Source of the DNA: Protopterus annectens
Lineage: Eukaryota; Chordata; Ceratodontiformes; Protopteridae
Assembly (NCBI RefSeq): GCF_019279795.1
Contig: NC_056725.1
Coordinates: 1,605,878,293 to 1,605,942,292, forward strand
Direction: 5' to 3'
DNA length: 64,000 nucleotides
A program made the position numbers and the translations under genes. Position 1 is the stretch's first letter; every line of letters starts with the position of its first letter. The notes beneath the pieces were generated by a model that was given only the letters and a program-made list of their open reading frames with translations, ran no database searches and had not been told where the DNA came from. Shown here one piece after another: positions 1-10,679 of this stretch.

Positions 1-209
1 TTGTTTTCTGGACGTTTTTTCCAAGTGGAATTGTGGAACATTCTGCCCTGAGTTACTCCTGCGAGTAGCCCTCGAGGATACCTCCGACCTACCTTCGGAA
101 TCTCAGCTCCCTTAACTGCTCAAGTTAAATACCAACATCTATAGCAAGCTTCTCAGTGGCCTCATTCCCCATTGTTTTCTGGACGTTTTTTCCAAGTGGA
201 ATTGTGGAA
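1..209. repeat. 171-bp tandem repeat, one full and one partial unit
   Basis: Bases 1-38 are identical to 172-209 (TTGTTTTCTGGACG... to ...GTGGAA). A 171-bp unit at 39-209 is therefore preceded by the tail of another unit that began before the window. The array belongs to the repetitive 5' region upstream of the L2-like LINE. Such tandem units are often promoter monomers in LINE 5' regions, but that role is inference here. Confidence 0.8.
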
Positions 210-648
210 GTATGTTTAACTGCTGCTGCATACTTTTTTACTAAATGTTTGCCACATTGATAGCTGTTTGTAGTACTCTAGCCTGCCAAGACAGCCAGCA
301 GCCTTAGCTCCCCCCCCGGTCCTCACCAGCTGCCCTCTCTTACCCCAAGTACTGCCCCAAGGACATCCTAAAGTGGTACTAGTCCTGTCTCTGCTTCATA
401 TACTTGATAACACCCTCCCTCTCAAACTTCTCTGCAAGCTTTCATGTTTCTCTCTTAGACCCTAAGCTTCTCCCCTTTCACTGCATCTCCCAAACTCCTC
501 TAGCCCACTCTAGCTGCAACTTCTCCTTCCTAATCTCTATCTCCTGTTTCGTCTAACACTCCAGATCTTTCTCCCTTTCTACTTACCCTCCTGTACACCT
601 CCTTTTACTGATTGACTCCAGCTCCTCTCTGGACCTCTTTGGTTCTTC
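39..648 (+). repeat. 610-bp direct repeat, copy A
   Basis: This block is almost identical to 2258-2866, at a constant offset of 2219 bp with one single-base indel near the 3' boundary. Both copies begin at CATTCTGCCCTGAG and end at GGTTCTTC. Copy B leads into the L2-like LINE. The near-identity points to a recent duplication, gene conversion or a tandem 5'-region unit of the LINE. It does not behave like an LTR pair: no TG...CA ends and no gag-pol between the copies. Confidence 0.9.
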
Positions 649-2257
649 CTCCCTATATTCCCCTTGGACTGTTTTCCTTCCTCTCATTTTCTCCTTTTCT
701 TTCCCCTCCTGTTCTCTGTCCTTTCCCTCATCTACTCATACTGCCTTCTTCCTACCTCCTTTCTCAGTTATCCTTGTTATATACTTTATTCTATTGTGCT
801 TCCTCTCTCTTCCCTCCCTCTTGGTCTCGCCCCCTTCTCTCCTTCTACCTCTGTCTTCTCTTGAATTATATATATACCTATTCCTATATACTATATTCTA
901 CTCCATTAATAACCCTACTACTAACTCTCGTCTCTGTACATCTCTCTCCCCTTTGCTATTTCCTCACAGCCCTCTGGCTACCTCTCTTTTCCTGCTCCTC
1001 CCCTTCCTACGGGAAGTGATAAAAACTCCCCTAACCTCTGGGCCATCTTTAAACATCGCCTCATCCACTGTTGTGCGCTCTGTGTGTGTGCTACCATAGT
1101 AAGTGGTATCTGTGCATACCTTTACACTGTGTTTTATTGTTTTAATTACAGTGATTTTCTTTTGTCCTAACGCTTCTACTTCTGTGCTGGGGCCAGTGCG
1201 CTCTGTAAAACCTAAGCGCAAGGTCCGGTTCATTGTGCATTTAGTTTGGACTGTTTGTTTTTCTTCTGCTTCTGAGCTGGGGCCAGTGCGCTTTGTAAAA
1301 CCTAAGCGCAAGGTCCGGTTCATTGTGCATTTAGTTTGGACTGTTTGTTTTTCTTCTGCTTCTGAGCTGGGACCAGTGCGCTCTGTAAAACCTAAGCGCA
1401 AGGTCCGACTCACTGTACATTTAGTTTGACTGTTTGTTTTTCTTATTGGACCCTTCGCGCTTCTCTGTAATACTAAGCGCAAGGTCCGGATTGTAGCGTT
1501 ATTAGTCTGGTACCTTCCCAGACTGTTGGTTTCTTACTACGACCTTCGCGCATTGTATAATCAAGCGCAAGGCCTGGGTTGTTATCCTGAAATGCTGCAC
1601 TTTATGTATGTTGGGATGCGATGCTAAAGACTGTATTTTTACATTCTGTTATAGGCATTATTTGTCGGTAACTGGTAAAACCTACGGTATTGATATAGGG
1701 ATAGTAATAGTTAATTTTGGGTTATTGTTTTTTACTTATTTACGCTATTAGTTACATTTCTCAGCAAGGTGCTGGTTTGCCTAACTGCATTGCAAGGTGC
1801 TTCGTTTGTGAACCCTGCTATAACCCCGCCATTTTTGGCGCTTTTCTGGTGACTGCATTCTTCAGTTAATTCGTAGCGGGAACTGCTACTGTTTTATTTA
1901 GATGCATTGGCGTTTTCTTATCTAGCGACTAGTACATGCCATTTGCTAGGTGACTCTCCTCCATCATACACTCAAGCAGCATTCTATATTGCCCTTCAGC
2001 TGCAGTACGGAGGGCTTTCAAAGACTATTAGCTGCATTATTATTATGTATTATGTTCAATTGATTAGTATGCTATTTGAACTTTACTGGTCTACTTATCT
2101 GATTTAGAAACGCAGTACTCGTTTTTATTTAACTGCTTCTACTGCTAGTATTTGTAGCATGTGTTATACTTTATTACACTTCACTATGTTTAAAGTTAAG
2201 CTATGTTTTAACTGTGTCAAACACTAATGTTTTCTACACTCTCTAATCTATTTATAG
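649..2257 (+). other. Spacer between the two 610-bp repeats, LINE 5' region
   Basis: This stretch begins as a strongly pyrimidine-rich tract (about 649-1020), passes through the 90-bp tandem array and continues as AT-rich sequence to 2257. The repeat copy that follows is preceded by TCTATTTATAG, which resembles a splice acceptor. Long open frames here are low-complexity or repeat artefacts. It is probably the internal part of a 2.2-kb unit of the LINE 5' region, or an adjacent 5' end of a related element. Confidence 0.5.
1181..1500. repeat. 90-bp tandem repeat, three good units plus degenerate ones
   Basis: Units with CTGGGGCCAGTGCGC, CCTAAGCGCAAGGTCC and TTTAGTTTGGACTG start at about 1181, 1271 and 1361, exactly 90 bp apart. 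Two shorter degenerate units follow up to about 1585. Because 90 is a multiple of three, frames stay open on both strands across the array (30-residue repeats). These frames should not be read as genes without other support. Confidence 0.9.
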
Positions 2258-2866
2258 CATTCTGCCCTGAGTTACTCCTGCGAGTAGCCCTCGAGGATAC
2301 CTCCGACCTACCTTCGGAATCTCAGCTCCCTTAACTGCTCAAGTTAAATACCAACATCTATAGCAAGCTTCTCAGTGGCCTCATTCCCCATTGTTTTCTG
2401 GACGTTTTTTCCAAGTGGAATTGTGGAAGTATGTTTAACTGCTGCTGCATACTTTTTTACTAAATGTTTGCCACATTGATAGCTGTTTGTAGTACTCTAG
2501 CCTGCCAAGACAGCCAGCAGCCTTAGCTCCCCCCCCGGTCCTCACCAGCTGCCCTCTCTTACCCCAAGTACTGCCCCAAGGACATCCTAAAGTGGTACTA
2601 GTCCTGTCTCTGCTTCATATACTTGATAACACCCTCCCTCTCAAACTTCTCTGCAAGCTTTCATGTTTCTCTCTTAGACCCTAAGCTTCTCCCCTTTCAC
2701 TGCATCTCCCAAACTCCTCTAGCCCACTCTAGCTGCAACTTCTCCTTCCTAATCTCTATCTCCTGTTTCGTCTAACACTCCAGATCTTTCTCCCTTTCTA
2801 CTTACCCTCCTGTACACCTCCTTTTACTGATTGACTCCAGCTCCTCTCTGGACCTCTTGGTTCTTC
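2258..2866 (+). repeat. 610-bp direct repeat, copy B
   Basis: This is the second copy of 39-648. It is joined directly to the 5' leader of the L2-like LINE, so the repeat is best seen as part of that element's 5' region. It carries the same C-rich tract and the same 171-bp module as copy A. Confidence 0.9.
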
Positions 2867-3322
2867 GCTCCGTTAAGCCCTGTGGCTCACTCCGCTCCCC
2901 TACCCTACCCCCAAATCCCACCCACCCCCAGTGCATCTACCTTTATTCCTCTCATAGCCACACCCTCTACAACCCTTATCCAATCAAACACTTATTCCCC
3001 AAAAACCACACCTCCCTTCCCCGCCCATTCTTGCCTCTATTACCTACCTCATCTAACCCACTAAAACATTAGATTCCTACACTCCCACTCAAATCTCTAC
3101 TCTGTTTCCACATCCAATCCTATACTCTTAAACATAACTACTCCATGACTTACTTATCTCTCCTACATTATAAATATCTTATCTACCACCTAACACCTCT
3201 GTATATTTCATAATCTAATTCTCCAACTTCTATCTAGAGTTTATCTAGTCGCTAAACACTTCAACCCCCTATATATCTTACTTCTTATTTAAACACTACT
3301 ATTCTATTAATTCTTCCTCATC
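2867..3322 (+). other. G-poor leader of the L2-like LINE
   Basis: This 456-bp stretch is rich in C, A and T with very few G, and precedes the first ATG of the LINE frame at 3323. The same base bias runs on into the coding part. No gene is visible. It is probably the proximal 5' UTR. Confidence 0.6.
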
Positions 3323-4857
3323 ATGCTTGCCAAACAATCCTTCCTCTTCCTTTCACTATTACTACTTTTCTCCTTATCCTCTATCTACCACCTTTCTCAA
3401 CCTACTATTTCCATGATCCCCCAACCCTTTCATACTACAAATTCTCACAACTCACCTTTCTTACCCACATACTCTCTTATTTCCCCCTACTTATTCCCCT
3501 CAGAAAACCTCCATCTCTTTCAACACAAACTGATCTCATATCATGCTAACTTTACTACCATAACTGCTAGCAAAGCCCTCCAATTCACAAAAGAACCCAA
3601 TCTCATCTCCTTGCTAACTACTCACACAAACCACTTCATACTTCATCTGATTACTACACTCATCTCTGGAGACATCCATCCTAATCCAGGCCCTACCACT
3701 ACAACCAATATTAACAAATCCCTACTATTTACTTCTCTAAACTCCCAAAGTATAGTAAACAAAGTCCCAAACCTTCATGCTTGGCTCACACACAATAAGC
3801 CAGATATCCTAACTATTTCAGAAACTTGGCTAAAACCACACATTAGAGACTCTGAAATAGTTCCTCCAAACTTCTCTATCATAAGAAAAGACAGACCTCA
3901 CAAAAAAGGTGGAGGAGTAGCCCTTCTATATTCTTCCTCCCTAGTAGTTACTCCCTACAATAAACCTATTCCACACTTCAACAATGCCGAACTTCTCCTG
4001 ACCCTACTACAAATCAACAATCACAAACACATATGCATAGCTTCCCTTTACATCCCCCCTGGGGAAAATATCTCCACACTTGAACTTATCCTCTCCTGGC
4101 TATCCACTAATATTAGCAATGAAACCATAATCCTTGGAGATGTAAACATTAACTGGGCCCTTGTCCAGTCTCCTACAAATTCCACAAACATCAACCTCTA
4201 TAACTTCTCACAACTAATCACTTCAGTAACTTATCCTGCCAAAAACCTCTCCAATGGGAGTATACTGGACTGGATTCTAGTCTCCCATCCTCTCTATTTC
4301 ACCAACAGCGGCACTCTTCCCAACCCACTTGGTGACCACACACCCACCTTTACCTACCGGCGTCCTACTGTCCTTCAACGAACCCATAACTATATCACAT
4401 TCCGTGACCAAAAAAACTTCAACCCAATAACCTTCTCAAACTCATTACAAGCAATTAATTGGAATTGTCTAAAATACTACCTCTTGAAAATGCAGTCTCA
4501 TATTTTAACTCAACATTCTTAAAAGTACTAGACTCCCAAGCTCCCTTACAGACAAAAAGAATAAAAACCAAATCAGCCCTATGGCTCTCCAAAAATACCC
4601 TTACTATCATGAGACAGAGAGATAAAGTCTGGACACGCTACCAAAAACATAAGTCAGCACCTCTCCTAAACGAATATAAAATGCTCCGAAATAAAGCAAA
4701 GAAAATGATAACTTTTGATCGTCAAAACTACTTCTCAACACTCCAAAACCATAATAAAACAACCCTCAAAAATTCTGGAAAGGGATCTCTACTCTCCTCC
4801 ACCCCAGCAAACCAGTTACTCCCACCCCAGATCCAAATGCTCCAGAATCTGATTTAG
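3323..4857 (+). pseudogene. L2-like LINE ORF, 5' half: signal-like N-terminus, 2A-like motif, AP endonuclease
   Basis: The frame opens at ATG 3323 and runs 399 codons to 4522. It continues in another reading frame from about 4500 to 4857, so there is one frameshift. The N-terminus (residues 1-25) is hydrophobic like a signal peptide. Residues 116-124 read GDIHPNPGP, a 2A-like motif. From about residue 134 an exonuclease-endonuclease-phosphatase domain follows, with SLNSQSI, the SETW catalytic block, the LGDVNINW block and a C-terminal GDHTPTF block. It would nick target DNA for target-primed reverse transcription. The EN-RT linker lies in the second frame. Clade assignment (L2 within the CR1 group) rests on the overall motif pattern and the short A-rich tail, and is moderately sure. 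Confidence 0.85.
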
Positions 4858-5086
4858 CCACACAATTTAACTCCTTCTTTATCAACTCCATCTCCAAACT
4901 GACCTCTTCATTCTCTAACACCTCTCTCCACTTCCACACCCCATTCCACATCTACTAACCCCTCTTCTTCCTCTTCTACACAAACCCCACCCTCATCTCC
5001 ACTACCCCAAAATTCCCTCTTCTGACTGCACCCTCTTCTCATTAAATCCTGTACCTACAGCTACTATAAAGAAACTTCTTCAGAAA
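4858..5086 (+). pseudogene. L2-like LINE, frameshifted EN-RT linker
   Basis: Sequence between the two long open frames is still coding-like when frames are switched (for example TQFNSFFINSI, typical of the EN-RT linker), but it contains stops and frameshifts. It links the endonuclease half to the reverse transcriptase at 5087. Confidence 0.65.
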
Positions 5087-6609
5087 TTGAAACCATGTAC
5101 CAATGCTCCTGACAATATCCCTTCTTACTTTCTCAGTGTAGCCGCTAAAACTCTTGCTTACCCCATTAGCATCTTAATAAACCGCTCCCTACAAGAATGC
5201 ATAGTTCCCCAAATCTGGAAACAAGCTTTTATTATTCCTCTACACAAAGGGGGCAACAACAATAACATTAGCAATTTTCGTCCCATAGCCATCCTGTCCC
5301 CCATTTCTAAACTCCTTGAAAAATGTGTCCAACTCCAGCTTCTTCCACACCTCCTAGACAACCATCTCATTACCCCTACACAGCATGGTTTCAGACCTAA
5401 TCATAGTACTATGACTGCCCTCCTCTCCTTCCTTGAAACTGTAAATAAAGCCCGTGACTCTGGGCAAATTGTATCTACTTTGCTTCTTGACCTCTCCAAA
5501 GCCTTCGACACTATCTCTCACAACCTGCTCTTAACCAAACTTTCCAAACTCCACCTATCTTCTTCCTCTCTGAACTGGTTCTCTAGTTACCTTTCCAATA
5601 GAAATCAAGCTGTAAAATGGAAAAAAGCTACCTCCCCCTTCCTTAGTACCCCCACTGGAGTGCCACAAGGCTCCATACTGGGTCCGCTTCTCTTCAATAT
5701 ATTTATAAATGACTTCTACAAATCAATTCCTTCCTCTAGTATCATCCAATATGCAGATGATTCTACTATCATCTGTTCTGCCTCTTCTATCCCTACACTA
5801 CAAAAACTTACCCAGGAAGCTTTCTCTTCCACAGAGCAATGGATGCAAAGTAATCATCTAGCTCTCAATGCCACTAAGACCAAACTTATGTTATTTACTC
5901 CATCAAAAGTTATCCCTCCAGACATAACTACATTCTTAATTACAAGTCAAAACAACTCACCCCTTGAAATAGTATCAGAAACTAAACTACTTGGGGTCCA
6001 AATTGACAACCTACTGAAATTTAACTCCCACCTCCAAATAAACATTAAAAACACATCAAAAACTTGGCATGCTTTATAGACAGAAAGCCTACCTTACATC
6101 TGACACTAAAATCTCTCTCTACCTCCTTTCTTATCCCTTCCCTTCTCTATGGTGCCCCACTACTAACTAATCTTCAGTCCTCTTTAAGAAAACAGCTTAC
6201 TTCCTGCTATAACAAAATTGCAAAATTCGCCACTAGCCATAAGTCCTCTACTCACCACTGTGTCTCCCTCCATAAGCTAAAATGGCTAGAACTCCCCAAT
6301 CAACTAACTTACACCCAACTAACTCTAGCCCATAAACTTATTCTAAACCCCTCACTCTGTCCCTCCCTTTCCTCTGCCTTTAAAATGCACCTCCCTAGTA
6401 GAATTCTAAGGTCAAACAATCAAAATCTACTCGAAGTACATAAACCTACTTATCCACCAGGAAAAAACCTTCTTTCCTTTAGCCTCGCTCGCCTATGGAA
6501 CTCCCTTCCACCACTTATTCGCACCACCTCTAACCACATCACCTTCAAAAAGTCTCTCTTCTTACATCTAGCAACACAGTGGGTATGCTCTTGCTCCCAC
6601 CCCACATAA
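5087..6609 (+). pseudogene. L2-like LINE reverse transcriptase and C-terminal region
   Basis: An open frame at 5087-6079 encodes the RT: NFRPIAILS, LLDLSKAFDTI (first catalytic Asp), TGVPQGSILGPLLF and the YADD active site at 5750-5761, all intact. A frameshift near 6070 moves the C-terminal part into 6064-6609, which ends with FSFSLARLWNSLPPLIR, a block usual at the end of L2/CR1 ORF2. The protein would copy LINE RNA at a nicked target. The element is interrupted by several frameshifts but is little diverged, so the insertion looks fairly young. Confidence 0.9.
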
Positions 6610-6948
6610 CTAACTCTACTAAATCTCCTTCCATACCGTATTCTACTTTATGTACCTACTATGTATGCTCTCTAATCTCTATTAACTGGTCTCTTTTACT
6701 TGTAGGTCATTTTCTAAATTAGATTAACTGTTATAACTGCTATTGTACATGTGATAAGTTTTGCTCTTTCCTGCCTAAACAGTACCAATAACTCTCTGTA
6801 ACTAGATTGTTAATTGTAAACTGTTGAATGTATATCTGCTTGTTTTGGAGCTTTTCTCCCCAGGACTCCATTGAAAACGGGTTCATTATGGCCCAATGGA
6901 CTATCCTGGTAAACCAACTGCAATAAATAAATAAATAAATAAATAAAA
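6610..6948 (+). mobile_element. L2-like LINE 3' UTR and AATA tail
   Basis: The 3' UTR ends in GGAGCTTTTCTCCCCAGGAC and GGCCCAATGGACTATCCTGG, followed by about six AATA units at 6922-6948. The same 3' architecture recurs, more decayed, at 11308, 53085 and 57668. The AATA repeat is the element's 3' tail. Confidence 0.85.
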
Positions 6949-7712
6949 TTTGAGGAGCTAATAATGGCTCCCAGTTTGCAGTCGTCAGCTAACTTGGTCA
7001 GCCAGAGTCCCTTGGTTTTGGCCTCGACTTCAGAAAAGTAGATGTCAAACTCTGTGGGACTCCACTCGTGACTGGTCGGTAGTCGGACTTGGAGTCCACT
7101 ACTTTCACTGTAGTTGTTCTATCAGTGAGCCAGTTTGCAACCAACCTTGTGACATAGGGGTTGATGCCTAATTTACTGAGTTTATCTATGATTCCTGAGT
7201 GAGGAATTGTATTGAAGGCCTTGACCAGATTGAGGTAGGCTGTGTGAACTACCTTGCCTTCATCCACAGCTCTGGTGACAGACTCGAAGAAGTCTACAGA
7301 CAAGATCTACCCTTAACAAATCCGAACTGCATGGGGTCTAGAGTCTGGAGATTCCCTATGTCCTTATTTATTAGGTCCATAATGATGTGCTCCATAGCCT
7401 TACATACCAGGCTCGTCAAGCTAATGGGGTGGTAGTTCCCAGGGTCCATAGTCTCACCCTCTTTGTGGAGTGGGATTACTGTAGCAGTGCGCCATTTGGC
7501 GGAGACAAAGCCTGAAATGAGGCTGTGACTGAACAGGGCACTCAGGTGTGGTCCCGTTCATTTTGCAATTCATGTAGAACACAGCACAGGATGTTGCCAG
7601 GTCCCATGGAAGCTGTATTCCTGGCCTTGGCCAGTCCAATTTTAACCTGTGCAGCTGTAATATTGGGTTCTTGGCATTCCTCAGGTATTGTGATTGGCCC
7701 TTTCACAGTAAA
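6949..7712 (-). pseudogene. CR1-type LINE fragment, RT domain
   Basis: On the minus strand the sequence encodes CR1 RT blocks: KARNTASMGPGN near 7600, HKEGETMDPGNY near 7450, then VDFFESVTRAVDEGK, LVKAFNTIPHSGI and TSGVPQ near 7060-7290. It aligns block by block with the CR1 copies at 18540-19200 and 32700-33400. Several stops and frameshifts are present. It begins right after the L2 tail, so the L2 seems to have inserted into this older CR1, whose other half should lie left of the window. Confidence 0.85.
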
Positions 7713-8624
7713 TCCCTATGAATAATCTATATCTTGCACATTCATTGTGGAAAGTCTGATATAACATTAGCATGCCTAAATGTCATAAGACTACATGTCT
7801 GAATCTGAATATCTAAAGATGCAAATGCTATTTCTGGAGACATAACACATGTCTCGCCCTCTACTGTTTCTCAAACCTGTGCATATCCTCTATGCACAAG
7901 GCTCTGTTCCTAGGATGATCTTCGGCCGCTGTAAATAGAAAAGGATGATGTGTTATACCAACAGAAGGATTGCATAAATTCAGTACGTAATGACTGCTAG
8001 TACAAAAAAGAACAATGGATAAGACAGTTATCCGTACATGTAAGCAAGAATTGCCATACAATATTACATCTTGCAAAGTCAGTCGTTGCTGTTTCTCTTT
8101 CAGAATTGTGTACCCATGTGGACCACTGTAAAGAAAGAGAAGTAACCTAGATGCAAACCTACAATGCTCTACCTACATTCAGACTACAAACCAGATCCTT
8201 ACCTGCCTAGCTAAGCAATTTTTGCTGATGTTGTGTAAATTGATGGAAGGTAAACAACTTACAGCCATGAACATGCAGGGGTGCATTACACACACACTAA
8301 CAGGTGTGCCAATCTAAGATGACATTTTGTAAGTGTACAGATATACCTAACCATCTAGACAAAGACCTATAAATGTACACAGTCAGGTTTCACAATGTCA
8401 CAGTTTGCAGAAAACATTTCTCTGCACTTGCAACACATAAAGAACCATTAAAGGAATTACTGTACAGCTATGTTATTCTAACTTACACATGTACATTATG
8501 TAGAAGGGCAGTCAGTGAAAGGAAGAAATAAATTATAACAGACTGCTGTGTAATTTAAAGATCACATTTAAACGTGTGAAACATTTCTTTTCAAACAAAC
8601 AAGTTTTGCATGCATCATTTCTAA
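7713..8624. other. No recognisable gene
   Basis: AT-rich sequence without a convincing coding frame, RNA gene or repeat. Small open frames here lack family motifs. Confidence 0.5.
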
Positions 8625-9056
8625 GCCTATAAAAAAAATGTTAAGTTTTAAATATTGCTTCTGAAAGTGGAAGACATAGTAAGACGTGTTTATGGCATTA
8701 ATATTCATGAGAGGGCAGGTGGTTATAGCACTCTAGGTTCCAGCTCTAACAAAGCTGGATTAGTGTAGGTAAGTAATTGTAAATTAGAGATGCAATTTCC
8801 AAATTGTTAAACCAACAGTTTGGCAGAAAACGATATCATTCATTTTTTTCCAAAATGTTAATATAACAGTTTGGCAATTATATGATTAACTTACAATTGT
8901 TTACTTACACTAATCTAGCATTATTAGAACTGGAACCAGAATGACATAACCTCCCCTTGCCCTCACATGAATATTAATGCTATAAATATGACTTACTTAC
9001 ATTTAGCCATCAGTGTTCAGAAGCAATATTTAAAAACTGTGTTTTTTGTGCATAGG
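8625..9056. mobile_element. 430-bp hairpin MITE-like element
   Basis: The left arm (CCTATAAAAAAA..., TTTTAAATATTGCTTCTGAA at about 8646, CATTAATATTCATGAGAGGG at about 8697, TTCCAGCTCTAA, GGATTAGTGTA, AATTGTAA) reappears in reverse complement on the right, ending at TTTTTTGTGCATAGG. The arms are about 200 bp each with scattered mismatches and the centre lies near 8835. The element could fold into one long hairpin, like foldback MITEs. No coding capacity. The superfamily is not recognisable and no clear target-site duplication was found. Confidence 0.75.
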
Positions 9057-9370
9057 TGGTCACAACGGTTTACCTTCATATAGCTGAAAGCACATCCTTC
9101 GAATGTGCAGATGCACGAACCGTTTCCGTGAATTCTGTCCCACTGACTTTCCTTAAAGTTTGAAAAAAAATCAAAATTTGACATTTCTGATCACTCCACA
9201 GCTAAAACAAGTGCTACCATAGGTCAAAAAGTGGGGAGATGTTGTTATTCGGAGCTTCGGTTTTCATGGTTTTGTGAATTCGCAGTTTGCATTTTGCAGC
9301 AGCAGTTTCTTGGATGTGGCTTCAGACTTACGAAGGTAAACCAGGCATAACCGTTGTTTTTTTGTATTAA

Positions 9371-9410
9371 AAAAGTGTTTGCATGCATAATGAAGAATGC
9401 AAACACTTTT
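9371..9410. repeat. Perfect 14-bp inverted repeat
   Basis: AAAAGTGTTTGCAT at 9371-9384 is exactly complementary to ATGCAAACACTTTT at 9397-9410, with a 12-nt loop. It lies in AT-rich DNA with poly-A/T on both sides and could be the end of a short foldback element. Confidence 0.6.
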
Positions 9411-9529
9411 ATAAAAAAAAAAGTCATTTCACACCTTTAGACATGATCTTTAACCTGTAGAGGTAACATATATATTACCCAGCATTGAGACACACAGCAT
9501 TATCAACAGAAGAATACTATATGATATTT

Positions 9530-9800
9530 TTAGAAGCTTTGTAGATAATGGAAAAAGGTGTAGTCATCTGCGGCCTAAGCACTTTATGTGTCAGTGCACA
9601 ACAGACATGCTAGATGTATAAAAATATGCACTGTTTAAGTTACCAGACAGATATAGATCATCCATATGTGATATGCAATAGTACACAAACTACTGACAAT
9701 ACTTAAAATGGGTACACAGAATTTTGAACCAGTACATAAGAAAACAAGATTTGTACTGTCCTATTGCTTAACCATTTCAGCTAATCGACATTGCATTTCT
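9530..9800 (-). mobile_element. tRNA-derived SINE, old copy 1
   Basis: On the minus strand a tRNA-like head sits at about 9800-9720, with an A-box-like TTAGCTGAAATGG and a B-box-like GGTTCAAAATTC about 45 nt further on. A body follows that includes TACTATTGCATATCA and ATACATCTAGCATG. The same order occurs in the copy at 10218-10510. Both are diverged, so the family is old. The tRNA parent is not identifiable. Confidence 0.5.
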
Positions 9801-10217
9801 TCTAATGTTGTAAAAGTCAATGGAATAAAAACAGAACATACATTTACCAGCATTATAAAACTATTATGTGTCAGAACACTGAGTTCAACCTCCATAGTTT
9901 GAATAAAAATAATCATATCTTCTTAAAAAAATAAATCTCCATGGCATGAATCATTAAACAATCGTGAGATGCAAACCTGTACATGTAAATAAGGTATGAG
10001 GGCAGTCTTCACATACTGTGTTAACCCTAGAGCCATAAGGTAGAATATGACCTACAGATCCACTCTTCTAGTACTTGCATTAACAATACTCTCACATACT
10101 TCAGTCATGATGACCCACATTGATCTTACTTTCATTAAACTGATATAAGTAGACAAAGACTATAAAAGATTGTTGTGATTTTTAAAATGAAGTGTTTACT
10201 AATGTATGCATTACATA

Positions 10218-10510
10218 GCATTCAGATTTGCAGATAATAACAAAGAAATGAGTGGTCATCTACAGGCTTAGCTGTGTAGGCATCACTGTATGATGGCCAT
10301 GCTAGATGTATAAAAATCTCAGTTACACTCTATTAGCTACCAAATATAGATCTTCATTTTTGATATGCAATAGTACATGAATTGCCAACAACAATGTGTA
10401 AAAAATAGACTACACTACAGTGGAATTTGAACGCTCACATAGGCAAACAACATTCGTATTACCTTATTGCTTACACGGTTGAGCTAAGGGGCAACACAAT
10501 TTGATAGATG
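10218..10510 (-). mobile_element. tRNA-derived SINE, old copy 2
   Basis: On the minus strand the head reads CCTTAGCTCAACCGTG (A box) and GCGTTCAAATTCC (B box), followed by the same body as copy 1, including TACTATTGCATATCA and TTTTTATACATCTAGCATG. The two copies lie about 690 bp apart in the same orientation. They could be two insertions or a local duplication. Confidence 0.5.
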
Positions 10511-10679
10511 TTTTAAGAGCAGATATTATGTAATATCAGTAAAAATAGTATCTTTGAAGTCCATATCAACATGCAGTTTGTTTATTGATCCTTTGCTAAC
10601 TGAGTTCATTCCACTAGTCCTATTTTCAGGTGAGAACTGAGGTGATATTTATATCACTAGGGAAATTTGGCCAGGGCAT

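Noticed and set aside
612-1099. Overlapping plus-strand open frames of 66-135 codons
   Set aside because: They lie in a pyrimidine-rich tract; composition (Leu, Ser, Pro, Phe) and overlap show low complexity, not a gene.
964-1482. 172-codon minus-strand frame
   Set aside because: It is kept open by the 90-bp repeat whose length is a multiple of 3; no domain.
39-2866. LTR pair of a retrotransposon
   Set aside because: No TG...CA ends, primer-binding site or gag-pol between the copies; the second copy runs into a LINE.
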